From Marinobacter salarius (GTDB lineage: Bacteria; Pseudomonadota; Gammaproteobacteria; Pseudomonadales; Oleiphilaceae), in the NCBI RefSeq assembly GCF_032922745.1, contig NZ_CP136693.1, positions 1,674,001-1,738,000 of the forward strand: a stretch of DNA of 64,000 nucleotides, written 5' to 3'. Each line of letters opens with the position of its first letter. The stretch's first letter is position 1. The notes beneath the pieces were generated by a model that was not told where the DNA came from, searched no databases, and saw nothing but the letters and a program-made list of their open reading frames with translations. The translations under genes were made by a program, and so were the position numbers. This document shows positions 25,558 through 34,847 of the stretch, in pieces.

Positions 25558-27423
25558 TTAAACGACCGACACGACACGAAACATGCCTGCGTCCATGTGG
25601 TACAGCAGGTGGCAATGGAAAGCCCAGTCACCCGGTGCATCCGCCGTAATCAGCGCGGATACACGCTCGCCGGGTTTGACGGAAATCGTGTGTTTGCGTG
25701 GACGATACTCACCCGCACCGGTTTCCAGTTCCATCCACATGCCATGCAGGTGAATGGGGTGATCCATCATCGAGTCGTTGACGAGGATCAATCGCAGGCG
25801 CTCGCCATGGTAGAACTTGACCGGGCCATCGACTTCAGAGAACTTTTTGCCGTCGAACGACCACATGTAACGTTCCATATTGCCGGTAAGGTGCAGTTCC
25901 ACTTCGCGTTCGGCCGGGCGCTTGTCGGGCCAGCCATCAATGCTCTGCAACTGGGAATAAGTCAGCACCCGATGGCTGGCTGTTTCAAAACCTACACCAG
26001 GGTCATCCAGGCGCGACTGCGGGCTGGAAGCCACCATGGCCGCCCCGGGACCGTGATTATCAGGGCCATGGGATATCGGCCGACCCGCCGTCGGGACCTC
26101 ATTCATCGTTGCTTTGTCCGAGCTCATCTTGTTCATTCCCGAGTCGGCGCCATTCATCATCATTTGGCCATGGGCTTTGTCGTTGCTGCCTGACATCATT
26201 TCCATCTTGCCACCCATGTCCATGCCGCTGTCCATGTTCATATCGCCGTCCTTGCCCATGGCGCCCATGCTCATCGCGCCCATGCCCATGGCGGCCATAC
26301 CGCGCTCGGTTCGCGGATACATGGGCGGCACTGGCGCCTCCACTCCCTTGCGGGTAGCCAACGTTCCGCGCACATATCCCGACCGATCCTGTGACTGGGC
26401 AAACACGGTATGGGCCGTGTCGGTTGGTTGTACGATCACGTCGTAGGTTTCCGCCACGCCAATACGGAATTCATCCGTTTCAACGGGCTGTACTGGCTGG
26501 CCGTCAGCGGAAATAACCGTCATCGGGAGTCCCGGGATACGGACATCAAAGAATGTCATCGCCGAGGCGTTGATGAATCTCAGGCGAATTTTCTCGCCGG
26601 GACGGAACAGCCCGGTCCAGTTGCTGGCGGAAGGCGACCCGTTCATCAGGTAGGTATATTCAGAACCGGTTACATCCAGGATATCCCGGGGGCTCATTCG
26701 CATTCTGCCCCACATGCCGGCTTTGCTCCACGCGGCATCCCAGCCCATGGTTTCAACATCCTTGAAGAAGTCGCCAACGGTGCGCTGGTTATAGTTGTAG
26801 TAACCCTCTGCCACTTTCAGATTGCGGAATACGTCGTCGGGAGAATCAAAGGTCCAGTCGGAGAGGACCACAACGTATTCGCGATCATAGGCCACCGATT
26901 CCGGCTCGGCAGGATCAATGATAATCGGCCCATAATGGCCCAGCTGTTCCTGAAGGCCAGAGTGGCTGTGGTACCAGTAGGTGCCGTGCTGTTCGACCGG
27001 AAAACGGTACTCAAACGTTTCGCCGGGCATGATGCCGGGAAAGCTGACGCCAGGAACGCCGTCCATCTGGTACGGCAGAATCAGGCCGTGCCAGTGAATG
27101 GATGTTGCCTCCGATAGCGTATTGGTGACACGCAAGATTGCCTCGCCCCCCTGTTTGAGGCGAACGAGAGGCGCCGGCAGAGTGCCGTTGATGGTGATGG
27201 GCTGTTCCGAGACTCTGCCCCCTATCTTGAGAGGTGTTCTCGCGACGGTCAGGTCGTAGATGTCAGCGCCATTACGCACGGTGTGGTGAGCGTTAGAGTT
27301 ATCGAGTTTGCCTCTTGCAAACGCAGGCAAAAGGCTGTCGTAGCCGGCAAGAAAACCCATTGCAGCCGCGCTTTGGATAAGTCGCCTTCTGGACAGTCCC
27401 ATACCCTGATTTTTCAAGCTCAT
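25558..27423 (-). CDS. copA: CopA/PcoA-type multicopper oxidase
   Basis: The 621-residue periplasmic oxidase has a twin-arginine signal (LSRRRLIQSAA). The four copper-ligand motifs are all present: IHWHGL, WYHSHSG, HPIHLHGMW and HCHLLYHMDAGM. Residues about 355-425 form a very Met-rich region (MGAMSMGAMGKDGDMNMD) that should bind Cu(I). It oxidises Cu(I) to the less toxic Cu(II) and sequesters copper in the periplasm. AGGAG precedes the ATG. It leads the copAB operon. No copRS regulator is adjacent, so regulation must come from elsewhere. Confidence 0.93.
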   Translation of the reverse strand: MSLKNQGMGLSRRRLIQSAAAMGFLAGYDSLLPAFARGKLDNSNAHHTVRNGADIYDLTVARTPLKIGGRVSEQPITINGTLPAPLVRLKQGGEAILRVTNTLSEATSIHWHGLILPYQMDGVPGVSFPGIMPGETFEYRFPVEQHGTYWYHSHSGLQEQLGHYGPIIIDPAEPESVAYDREYVVVLSDWTFDSPDDVFRNLKVAEGYYNYNQRTVGDFFKDVETMGWDAAWSKAGMWGRMRMSPRDILDVTGSEYTYLMNGSPSASNWTGLFRPGEKIRLRFINASAMTFFDVRIPGLPMTVISADGQPVQPVETDEFRIGVAETYDVIVQPTDTAHTVFAQSQDRSGYVRGTLATRKGVEAPVPPMYPRTERGMAAMGMGAMSMGAMGKDGDMNMDSGMDMGGKMEMMSGSNDKAHGQMMMNGADSGMNKMSSDKATMNEVPTAGRPISHGPDNHGPGAAMVASSPQSRLDDPGVGFETASHRVLTYSQLQSIDGWPDKRPAEREVELHLTGNMERYMWSFDGKKFSEVDGPVKFYHGERLRLILVNDSMMDHPIHLHGMWMELETGAGEYRPRKHTISVKPGERVSALITADAPGDWAFHCHLLYHMDAGMFRVVSVV

Positions 27424-27802
27424 GCTTTGCTCCTGTCTTTGCTGGCTTAACTGAAAAACGGAGAGCTCAAATCATTAGGTTAACAGTTCGTTCATTGGAT
27501 CATATGCAAGCTCTTGCGTTTCACACCTAATGGTATGTTAGGCGAAGTTGCTGAAACGAAACTGAATACGCTTTTCAGCATTGATGTCGTCATTTGTAGT
27601 CTTGAATGAAAGCCGGCGTCTGTTTAGCGTAGCCCGATTGTTTAGCGACGATAGCACTTGCGTCCCAGTGTTCCACCAAGTGACAGTGAGTCTTGTATGC
27701 AGTAAACCGGCCGGGAAGGAATGGTGAGTGCAACGGATGTGCTCATGCCCTGAGTGGCGTATGATTAAATGTACCTTTTCATGTTTTGTTTGAGAGACAC
27801 CG
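27424..27802. other. 379-bp divergent intergenic region with an attC-like structure
   Basis: The region lies between copA and astC and must hold both promoters. Within it, 27478-27543 has nested complementarity (GGTTAAC/GTTAGGC ends, CATTGG/CCTAATG inside, and a GCAAG-CT-CTTGC tip) that resembles an integron attC site. A second hairpin (TGCTGAAA 27549-27556 with TTTCAGCA 27573-27580) and a repeated TGTTTAGCG follow. No convincing gene is present; short open frames here lack start signals. Confidence 0.35.
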
Positions 27803-29020
27803 ATGAACAGAGAACCTGTCAGCCGTGAGTTGTTCGATGAGGTAATGGTCCCCAACTATGCACCTGGGTCTGTGATTCCCGTCAAGGGTGAAGGCTCCCA
27901 CGTATGGGATCAGGAGGGTAAGGAATACATCGACTTGGCGGGCGGCATTGCGGTGACCTGCCTCGGGCATAATCATCCCGGCCTTGTTGGTGCTTTGATG
28001 GAGCAGGCCGAAAAAATCTGGCACCTGTCTAATGTCATGACAAACGAGCCTGCCCTGCGGTTGGCCAAGACCCTGTGTGATCTGACCTTTGCCGAACGTG
28101 TGTTCTTTGCCAATTCCGGTGGCGAGGCCAACGAGGCCGCGTTCAAGCTGGCCCGGCGTTACGCCTGGGAACATTTCGGCCCGGAAAAGAATGAAATCAT
28201 CTCCTTCAAGAGCTCGTTCCACGGCCGCACCCTGTTTACGGTCAGCGTCGGTGGCCAGCCCAAGTACCTTGAAGGTTTTGAGCCTGCGCCAGGCGGCATT
28301 CATCACGCCGATTTCAACGATCTGGAGTCGGTCCGGAAATTGATCTCCAAGGACAAGACCTGTGCAGTGGTAGTAGAGCCTATTCAGGGTGAAGGTGGCG
28401 TCATGCCCGGCGATCCGGAATTTCTTAAGGGCCTGCGCCAACTCTGTGACGAAAACGATGCCTTGTTGGTGTTCGACGAAGTCCAGTCCGGCGTTGGCCG
28501 CACCGGACACCTCTATGCCTACCAGATGTATGGTGTAACGCCGGACATCCTGTCCACGGCCAAGGGGCTTGGTGGTGGCTTCCCGGTGGCGGCGATGCTG
28601 ACCACAGAAAAGGTGGCGAAAAGCCTGGGTATCGGTACCCATGGCAGCACTTATGGCGGGAACGCCCTGGCCTGTGCTGTTGCCCAACGGGTGATTGATA
28701 CGGTGAGCCAGCCAGACATCCTCAAGGGCGTCGGGGCGCGTTCGGAGCGCCTGCGGAAGCGGATGATGGACATTGGTGAGCGCTATGGCATCTTCAGTGA
28801 GGTTCGTGGCTCTGGCTTGCTGCTCGGCTGTGTACTGACGGAAGAGTGGAAAGGCAAGGCGAAGGAATTTCTCAATGCCGGCCTGAACGAGGGCGTGATG
28901 GTGTTGATTGCCGGCCCGAATGTCGTGCGGCTGGCGCCATCACTGATCATTCCAGAGCCTGATATTGATGAAGCGCTGGCCCGGTTTGAGGCTGGTGTGA
29001 AAAAGGTTTGTGGTAAGTAG
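27803..29020 (+). CDS. astC: Succinylornithine aminotransferase
   Basis: The 405-residue class III PLP aminotransferase belongs to the ArgD/AstC family. Key parts are LAGGIAVTCLGHNHP near the start, the PLP-phosphate site NSGGEANEAAFK, the Asp in VFDEVQSGVGRTG and the Schiff-base Lys254 in STAKGLGGGFP. It moves the amino group from N2-succinylornithine to 2-oxoglutarate, the third step of arginine succinyltransferase catabolism. It leads the plus-strand cluster astC-aruF-aruG-astD-astB, and this context separates it from biosynthetic ArgD, which it can also resemble in activity. Confidence 0.93.
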   Translation: MNREPVSRELFDEVMVPNYAPGSVIPVKGEGSHVWDQEGKEYIDLAGGIAVTCLGHNHPGLVGALMEQAEKIWHLSNVMTNEPALRLAKTLCDLTFAERVFFANSGGEANEAAFKLARRYAWEHFGPEKNEIISFKSSFHGRTLFTVSVGGQPKYLEGFEPAPGGIHHADFNDLESVRKLISKDKTCAVVVEPIQGEGGVMPGDPEFLKGLRQLCDENDALLVFDEVQSGVGRTGHLYAYQMYGVTPDILSTAKGLGGGFPVAAMLTTEKVAKSLGIGTHGSTYGGNALACAVAQRVIDTVSQPDILKGVGARSERLRKRMMDIGERYGIFSEVRGSGLLLGCVLTEEWKGKAKEFLNAGLNEGVMVLIAGPNVVRLAPSLIIPEPDIDEALARFEAGVKKVCGK

Positions 29021-29070
29021 CAGACGTTAACCCACGATATTAACCACAAGCATGAATACGGGAGCCGCCT

Positions 29071-30087
29071 ATGTGGTTGGTACGTCCGGCTCAGCCGGGT
29101 GACCTGAACGACATACTCGACATCGCGGGGGGGCAGGGCCCCCGGATGTCATCCACCCTGCCCAAAAAACAGGACGCGCTGTCCGCCAAGATTGAACAAT
29201 CCACCCGCTCCTTCGCCGGCACGAACAAGCCCGACGAACCGAAGCGGTTTTTGTTTGTCCTGGAGGATACCGGTACCGGCAAGGTCCAGGGCGTATCCGG
29301 CATTGATGCGCGAGCCGGCAATGGGCAGCCGTTCTACAATTACCGGCAAGATGCGCTTATCCACGCGTCCCATGAGCTGGGCGTCTCCCGTCGCGTGGAG
29401 GTTCTATACCCGTCCCATGCCCTGACGGACCACACGCTGCTGTGCTCCTTCGCCATCAGATCCGAGTTGCGTGGCACCGATGCGTTCGAATTGCTGTCCC
29501 GCGCCAGGATGCTGTTTATCGCCAGCCATCGCACGTTGTTCACGGATCACGCGGTTGTCGAGATCCAGGGTGTGCAGACGGAAGACGGCGAGGTGCCGTT
29601 CTGGGACAGCCTGGGGCGGCACTTCTTCAATATGGATTTTGAAACCGCGGACCAATACTCCGGGTTGTTGAGCAAGACGTTCATTGCGGAGCTGATGCCA
29701 CCCAACCCGATCTACGTCACGCTGTTGAGTGACGCTGCCCGGGAGGCGCTTGGGCAACCCCACTCACAAACCCGTGCGACCTACGAACTGCTCCAGCGTG
29801 AAGGGTTCCGGGCTGGTTGCTATCTCGATATTTTCGATGCCGGGCCGGTACTCGAAGCCCGCACCGATGCGCTCAAGTCCGTTGTTACCAGCCATCCGAA
29901 AGTCCTGCACGCCGCGCATACCGACGACGGCGAAACCTGCCTGATATCCGGTGGTGAGGGCAGCGATTTCCGCAGCACGCTGACGCCCATCACCGAGAGC
30001 CTCAAGGACGAAGTGAAAGTGCCGCCGAAAACCTGGGAGAGTCTGGGCCGGAGCGCCGGTGACACGGTAAGGGTGACGCCACTATGA
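29071..30087 (+). CDS. aruF: Arginine N-succinyltransferase, alpha-type subunit
   Basis: The 338-residue protein of the AstA family has WLVRPAQPGDL at the start, VSGIDARAGNGQPFYNYR, LFIASHR and the GRHFFNMDF and FIAELMPPNPIYV blocks. It adds succinyl from succinyl-CoA to the alpha-amino group of arginine or ornithine, the first step of the pathway. Enterobacteria have one AstA; pseudomonads and their relatives have two related subunits, AruF and AruG, which form a heteromer. The next gene encodes the second subunit, confirming that arrangement. GGGAG precedes the ATG. Confidence 0.93.
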   Translation: MWLVRPAQPGDLNDILDIAGGQGPRMSSTLPKKQDALSAKIEQSTRSFAGTNKPDEPKRFLFVLEDTGTGKVQGVSGIDARAGNGQPFYNYRQDALIHASHELGVSRRVEVLYPSHALTDHTLLCSFAIRSELRGTDAFELLSRARMLFIASHRTLFTDHAVVEIQGVQTEDGEVPFWDSLGRHFFNMDFETADQYSGLLSKTFIAELMPPNPIYVTLLSDAAREALGQPHSQTRATYELLQREGFRAGCYLDIFDAGPVLEARTDALKSVVTSHPKVLHAAHTDDGETCLISGGEGSDFRSTLTPITESLKDEVKVPPKTWESLGRSAGDTVRVTPL

Positions 30088-30115
30088 ACAGGGCAACCAC
30101 AGACAGGAGGCCGGA

Positions 30116-31162
30116 ATGCTGGTAATCCGACCCTTGCAGGAGAATGATCTGGATGCCCTGTATGCCATGGCACAGGGCGCTGGAAAGGGATTAACAACGC
30201 TGCCCGCGGATAGGGCTCTGCTGGCACGGAAAATCGACCATGCCCGGGAGACCTTCAACCAGCGCTGCGCGCCAGAGGCCGGACTGTATCTGTTCGCGCT
30301 GGAGGATACGGAGCTCAAGCGGTGTGTGGGCATCAGTGGCATTCAGGCACGCGTGGGCCTGGATGAGGTGTTCTACAACTACCGGCTGAGCGTGACGGTC
30401 AATGCCTCCCGCGAGCTGGGTGTGCATGTGCGTACGCCCACGCTGCATCTGTCCAACGACATGACCGGTACCACCGAGGTCTGCTCGCTGCTGCTTTCGA
30501 GTTCCCATCGGGGCGGTGGCACCGGCTTGCTGTTGTCGCGCTGCCGCTTCATGTTTCTGGACGACTTCCGCTCGCATTTCTCCGAGAAGGTCTTCGCCGA
30601 GATGCGGGGTGTGTCCGACAGCAATGGTCAGAGCCCTCTGTGGGATGCCCTTGGCAGCAAATTCTTTGACATGGAATTCAGCGAGGCGGACATGCTGTCG
30701 GGCCTTGGCAACAAATCGTTCATTGCCGAACTGATGCCCAAATACCCCATTTACCTGCCCATGCTGCCGGACGCCGCGCGGGCGGTCATTGGCCGTGTCC
30801 ATGAAAACACGGAACCAGCCCTGAAGATGTTGCAGGCCGAAGGCTTTAACTTTAATGGCATGGTGGACATCTTCGACGGTGGTCCAGCGGTCGAGGCCTT
30901 TATTCACAGCATCCGTACCGTGCGCGAAGGCATAAACCGCCACGTAATGATTCGCAAGAAGCCGCTGGTGACGGATGTCCCGGCGGAGCAACAGGTGATG
31001 ATATCCAACCGCTCGTTCCGGGACTTTCGGGTAACCACCATACCGGCCGAGTGCATAGGGCTCGATACTGTCAGTATTCCGGCCGATGTGGCCGAGGCAC
31101 TGGAAGTAGAATCCGGAGACCTCGTGCGGCTGGCCCCTTTGAAAGATACCGGAAGGAGGTAA
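30116..31162 (+). CDS. aruG: Arginine N-succinyltransferase, beta-type subunit
   Basis: The 348-residue AstA-family paralogue of the preceding gene shares VSGIQARVGL-like, LGSKFFDMEF and FIAELMPKYPIYLPMLP blocks. A strong AGGAGG site precedes the ATG, 28 bp after aruF. With AruF it should make the heteromeric arginine/ornithine succinyltransferase. Its TAA stop overlaps the astD leader. Confidence 0.93.
   Translation: MLVIRPLQENDLDALYAMAQGAGKGLTTLPADRALLARKIDHARETFNQRCAPEAGLYLFALEDTELKRCVGISGIQARVGLDEVFYNYRLSVTVNASRELGVHVRTPTLHLSNDMTGTTEVCSLLLSSSHRGGGTGLLLSRCRFMFLDDFRSHFSEKVFAEMRGVSDSNGQSPLWDALGSKFFDMEFSEADMLSGLGNKSFIAELMPKYPIYLPMLPDAARAVIGRVHENTEPALKMLQAEGFNFNGMVDIFDGGPAVEAFIHSIRTVREGINRHVMIRKKPLVTDVPAEQQVMISNRSFRDFRVTTIPAECIGLDTVSIPADVAEALEVESGDLVRLAPLKDTGRR
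31154..31159 (+). promoter_or_regulatory. Ribosome binding site that fixes the astD start
   Basis: AGGAGG sits 8 bp before the ATG at 31168 but only 2 bp before the ATG at 31162, which overlaps the aruG stop. It therefore supports 31168 as the astD start and implies coupled translation. Confidence 0.8.
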
Positions 31163-31167
31163 TGACG

Positions 31168-32643
31168 ATGGCGAACCTGACAGGTCAACTCTATATTGAT
31201 GGACTCTGGCTGGAAGGCCATGGCGACTTTTTCGAATCCCTCCAGCCGGTCACCGGCGAGACAGTCTGGGATGGCGTCAGCGCCAGCATCGAAGATGTGG
31301 ACGCCGCCGTGCGCGAAGCCCGTTCAGCGTTTGTCCACTGGCGCAAGCGGCCGTTTAGCGAGCGCCAGGCCATGGTGGAGAAATTCGGCACGTTATTGGA
31401 AGAACACAAGGAGGAGTTGGCGCACCAGATCGGCTCGGAAACCGGAAAACCCCTGTGGGAATCCCGCACCGAAGTGGCGGCGATGATTGGCAAGATCGGG
31501 ATCTCCGTGAACGCCTACCATGATCGTACCGGCCATTCGGAGTCCGACGTTGCCGGGGGGCATGCGGTGTTGCGGCATCGACCCCACGGTGTGGTAGCGG
31601 TGTTTGGCCCTTACAATTTCCCCGGGCATCTACCCAATGGCCATATCGTGCCCGCGCTGTTGGCGGGCAATACCGTGGTCTTCAAGCCCAGTGAACTGAC
31701 CCCCGGTGTCGCCGAGTTGACCGTCAAGCTTTGGGAAAAGGCGGGTCTGCCAGCCGGTGTTATCAATCTGGTTCAGGGGGCGGCTGCCACCGGTAAATCC
31801 CTGTCCTCTCACCCTGGTGTGGACGGCCTGTTCTTTACCGGCAGTTCGACCGTCGGGCACCTGTTGCACAAGCAGTTCGGTGGCCAACCAGAGAAAATTC
31901 TGGCGCTGGAGATGGGGGGCAACAACCCGCTGATCGTGCAGAATGTCCACGACGTGGATGGTGCCGTGCACCATGCGCTGCAATCAGCCTTCCTGTCTGC
32001 CGGCCAACGCTGCACCTGCGCCCGGCGCCTGCTGGTGCCCAAGGGTACCAAGGGTGACCAGTTCCTGGAACGCTTCGTTGAGGTGGTCAGCCGCATTACC
32101 GTGGGTGATTTCGACGCCGAACCGCAACCGTTCATGGGCTCGGTCATTTCACCCGAAGCGGCTGACAAGTTGCTGGCAGCGCAAAATAACCTGATCACGC
32201 ATGGTGCGGAGTCGTTACTGGAAATGAAACGGTTGCGCGAAGGCACGGGCCTGCTATCGCCGGGCATTGTGGACGCGACTGGGCTGGATCTGGTGGATGA
32301 GGAGTTCTTCGGTCCCTTGCTGACGGTTTATCGCTACAAGAGTTTTGATGAGGCCATGGAGCTCGCCAACAACACCCGCTATGGCCTGTCAGCCGGTATC
32401 CTGACCGACGACCACAAGCTCTACGAGCGACTGGCGGACGAAGTGCGCGCCGGTATAGTGAACTGGAACCGGCCGTTGACGGGCGCCAGCAGCGCAGCTC
32501 CGTTTGGCGGTGTCGGTGCCAGCGGTAACCACCGCCCCAGTGCCTATTACGCCGCCGATTATTGCGCCTGGCCCATGGCCTCGCTGGAGGCGAAGAAGAG
32601 TGAAGTGCCGGAGAACCTGGCACCCGGATTAAATTTCGACTGA
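31168..32643 (+). CDS. astD: N-succinylglutamate 5-semialdehyde dehydrogenase
   Basis: The 491-residue NAD-dependent aldehyde dehydrogenase has the N-terminal GQLYIDGLWLEG, the cofactor-fold FGPYNFPGHLPNGHI, the general-base block LEMGGNNP and the catalytic Cys in SAGQRCTCARRL. It oxidises succinylglutamate semialdehyde to succinylglutamate, the fourth step. The GQRCTCARR context with a second Cys is typical of AstD. The gene sits between aruG and astB in the standard order. Confidence 0.94.
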   Translation: MANLTGQLYIDGLWLEGHGDFFESLQPVTGETVWDGVSASIEDVDAAVREARSAFVHWRKRPFSERQAMVEKFGTLLEEHKEELAHQIGSETGKPLWESRTEVAAMIGKIGISVNAYHDRTGHSESDVAGGHAVLRHRPHGVVAVFGPYNFPGHLPNGHIVPALLAGNTVVFKPSELTPGVAELTVKLWEKAGLPAGVINLVQGAAATGKSLSSHPGVDGLFFTGSSTVGHLLHKQFGGQPEKILALEMGGNNPLIVQNVHDVDGAVHHALQSAFLSAGQRCTCARRLLVPKGTKGDQFLERFVEVVSRITVGDFDAEPQPFMGSVISPEAADKLLAAQNNLITHGAESLLEMKRLREGTGLLSPGIVDATGLDLVDEEFFGPLLTVYRYKSFDEAMELANNTRYGLSAGILTDDHKLYERLADEVRAGIVNWNRPLTGASSAAPFGGVGASGNHRPSAYYAADYCAWPMASLEAKKSEVPENLAPGLNFD

Positions 32644-32656
32644 CGGAAGACGAGTC

Positions 32657-33997
32657 ATGGCCAAGCACGCGGTAGAAGCCAATTTCGATGGCCTGGTAGG
32701 GCCCACCCACAATTACGCCGGGCTGTCCTGGGGCAATGTGGCGTCCAAGTCCAACGTTCGCTCGGTATCCAATCCGAAGGAAGCGGCCCTGCAGGGGCTG
32801 GCGAAAATGAAACGTCTGGCGGATCGTGGCTTTGTCCAGGGTGTGCTGCCGCCTCATGAACGCCCGCATATTCCGACCTTGCGGGCGTTGGGATTTACCG
32901 GTTCGGACCGCGACGTTCTCAGTGCTGCCGCCAAACAGAGCCCGTCCATCCTGGCGGCGGCATCGTCGGCGTCTACCATGTGGACGGCCAACGCCGCGAC
33001 AGTTTCACCGAGCGCGGACACATCCGACCATCGGGTGCACTTCACACCGGCGAACCTGAGCGCCAAGTTCCATCGCTCCATTGAGCACGTAGTCACCGGC
33101 CGGGCCCTGAAATCCATCTTTGCGGATGAGGCCTGGTTTGCCCACCACCCGGCGTTGCCCTCAGTCAGCCAGTTCGGTGACGAAGGCGCCGCCAACCATA
33201 CCCGCCTGTGTGGCGGGTATGGCGAACCGGGTGTGGAACTGTTCGTGTATGGCCAGATCGCCTTTAACGAACAGGCGCCAGCACCGAAACTCTATCCCGC
33301 GCGGCAGACCCTGGAGGCCTCACAGGCAATCGCCCGTTTGCACGGCCTGAAAGACAGTCACGTGGTGTTCGCCCAACAGAACCCGGCCGCGATTGATGCC
33401 GGGGTGTTCCACAACGACGTTATCGCGGTGGGCAATGGCAACGCGTTGTTCTACCACGAGCTGGCATTCCTGGACGAAGAAACGGTGTTGGCGGATATCC
33501 GCTCACGCCTGACGGGTGCGGAACTGGAGGCCGTGCGTGTCACCAGTGAGCAAGTGCCTTTGGAAGACGCCGTTGCCTCCTACCTGTTCAACAGTCAGTT
33601 GCTGAACACGCCCGACGGCATGATGCTGGCGGTGCCGGGGGAGTGCCGTGAAAATGCGTCGGTCAGCCGTTATCTGGATGAGCTGGTCGAAGGCGCGGGC
33701 CCTATTACCTCGGTGGAGGTTTTCGACGTCAAACAGTCGATGCGCAACGGCGGCGGGCCGGCGTGTTTGCGTTTGCGGGTGGTGTTGAATGACGACGAAC
33801 TCAAGGCCATGCATCACGGCGTGTTGCTCACCGATGCGCTTTACGAGCGCCTGACTACCTGGGTGGAAGCGCACTACCGCGAGGAACTTTCACAGGACGA
33901 CCTGGGTGACCCGATGCTGCTTGAGGAAGTGCGCAAGGCGCTGGACGAGCTGACGGGGATTCTGGGGCTTGGGTCTATCTACGATTTCCAGCTCTGA
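32657..33997 (+). CDS. astB: N-succinylarginine dihydrolase
   Basis: The 446-residue AstB begins EANFDGLVGPTHNYAGLS, a family signature, and contains AAASSASTMWTANAATVSP and FGDEGAANHTRLC. The C-terminal Cys region, MRNGGGPACLRLRV, carries the expected nucleophile. It releases two ammonia and one CO2 from N2-succinylarginine, giving succinylornithine. It is the last gene of the plus-strand run, 13 bp after astD. The remaining pathway gene, astE, lies about 5 kb away on the other strand. Confidence 0.95.
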   Translation: MAKHAVEANFDGLVGPTHNYAGLSWGNVASKSNVRSVSNPKEAALQGLAKMKRLADRGFVQGVLPPHERPHIPTLRALGFTGSDRDVLSAAAKQSPSILAAASSASTMWTANAATVSPSADTSDHRVHFTPANLSAKFHRSIEHVVTGRALKSIFADEAWFAHHPALPSVSQFGDEGAANHTRLCGGYGEPGVELFVYGQIAFNEQAPAPKLYPARQTLEASQAIARLHGLKDSHVVFAQQNPAAIDAGVFHNDVIAVGNGNALFYHELAFLDEETVLADIRSRLTGAELEAVRVTSEQVPLEDAVASYLFNSQLLNTPDGMMLAVPGECRENASVSRYLDELVEGAGPITSVEVFDVKQSMRNGGGPACLRLRVVLNDDELKAMHHGVLLTDALYERLTTWVEAHYREELSQDDLGDPMLLEEVRKALDELTGILGLGSIYDFQL

Positions 33998-34017
33998 CCC
34001 GGTTCTGTCCTCTTTTC

Positions 34018-34683
34018 TCAGGACGAGATAGAGGACGTCAGCATCTCCATGGTATGGCGTATCAGTGATTCCGCGGAAACGTTGTACTCCAGGCCACTAC
34101 CCAAGCCACTATCCAGGTCACTATCGGCCATTTCGCTCTGGCACAGCATGATCACGCCGTGCAGGGCGCCGCGTAGATAAAGCGCTGTCTCCGCCGGATC
34201 ATGGATGCGGTCGCGGTTCATGGTGCCGTCTTCCAGCCCCAGGTGTATTGCACCGACCATCAACTCCATGGTTTCCGCCTTGCAGCCAAACATCTCGCCC
34301 GCCAACTCATCATCGGCCTCTGCCATCGCCGTGGAGGCGGTCGTCAGTGCAGAGAAGTAATCCGGTTGCTCGCGGTAAAAGTTGTAATAGGCGACCCCCA
34401 TGGCGGAGATCTGAGCCAGCCCGGTATCAGCCGTCTGACGCGCCTCCTCGAAGCGACGGCACAGGCTGTGGCCGGCACGCAGCATGATGCCGCGCTGGAT
34501 CGCCGCCTTGTCCTTGAAGTACACGTACAGCAATGCACGGCTGAGCGCGGCCGTTCGGGCGATGTCGTCCATGGATGTGCGTTCGTAGCCCTTCTCCGAA
34601 AACACCAGCTCCGCAGCATCCAGGATGCTGTCGTACCTGGCTTGCTTCTCTTTCTCTCTACGGGTTTTTAACGGCTCACTCAT
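34018..34683 (-). CDS. TetR-family repressor, likely of the adjacent RND pump
   Basis: The 221-residue regulator has an N-terminal helix-turn-helix (ILDAAELVFSEKGYERTSMDDIARTAALSRALLYVYFKDK, about residues 20-60). A C-terminal AcrR-like ligand domain holds conserved hydrophobics. It is divergent from an RND adaptor and pump, the usual layout for a local repressor. Two TGACA-N3-TGTC palindromes in the divergent region are its probable operators. The ligand is unknown. Confidence 0.88.
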   Translation of the reverse strand: MSEPLKTRREKEKQARYDSILDAAELVFSEKGYERTSMDDIARTAALSRALLYVYFKDKAAIQRGIMLRAGHSLCRRFEEARQTADTGLAQISAMGVAYYNFYREQPDYFSALTTASTAMAEADDELAGEMFGCKAETMELMVGAIHLGLEDGTMNRDRIHDPAETALYLRGALHGVIMLCQSEMADSDLDSGLGSGLEYNVSAESLIRHTMEMLTSSISS

Positions 34684-34746
34684 AGGGGATTCCGGATAAT
34701 TGAGACTGCGCTCTCATGATACATGGTTAGAGATGAAAACCGATTA

Positions 34747-34778
34747 TTGACAAATTGTCAAAGAATGACATTATGTCT
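34747..34778. promoter_or_regulatory. Tandem palindromic operator between the TetR gene and the pump
   Basis: TTGACAAATTGTCAA (34747-34761) is a palindrome with a 3-base centre. TGACATTATGTCT (34766-34778) repeats the TGACA-N3-TGTC pattern 18 bp further on. The pair lies in the 164-bp divergent region and fits two TetR dimers. The left site also contains a TTGACA that could be a -35 box for the pump. Confidence 0.6.
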
Positions 34779-34847
34779 GATAATGAATTTTTGTCCATTG
34801 GATGGATGATGAAAAAACACCGTGACCATGGAAGAGAGGACTTCTCG

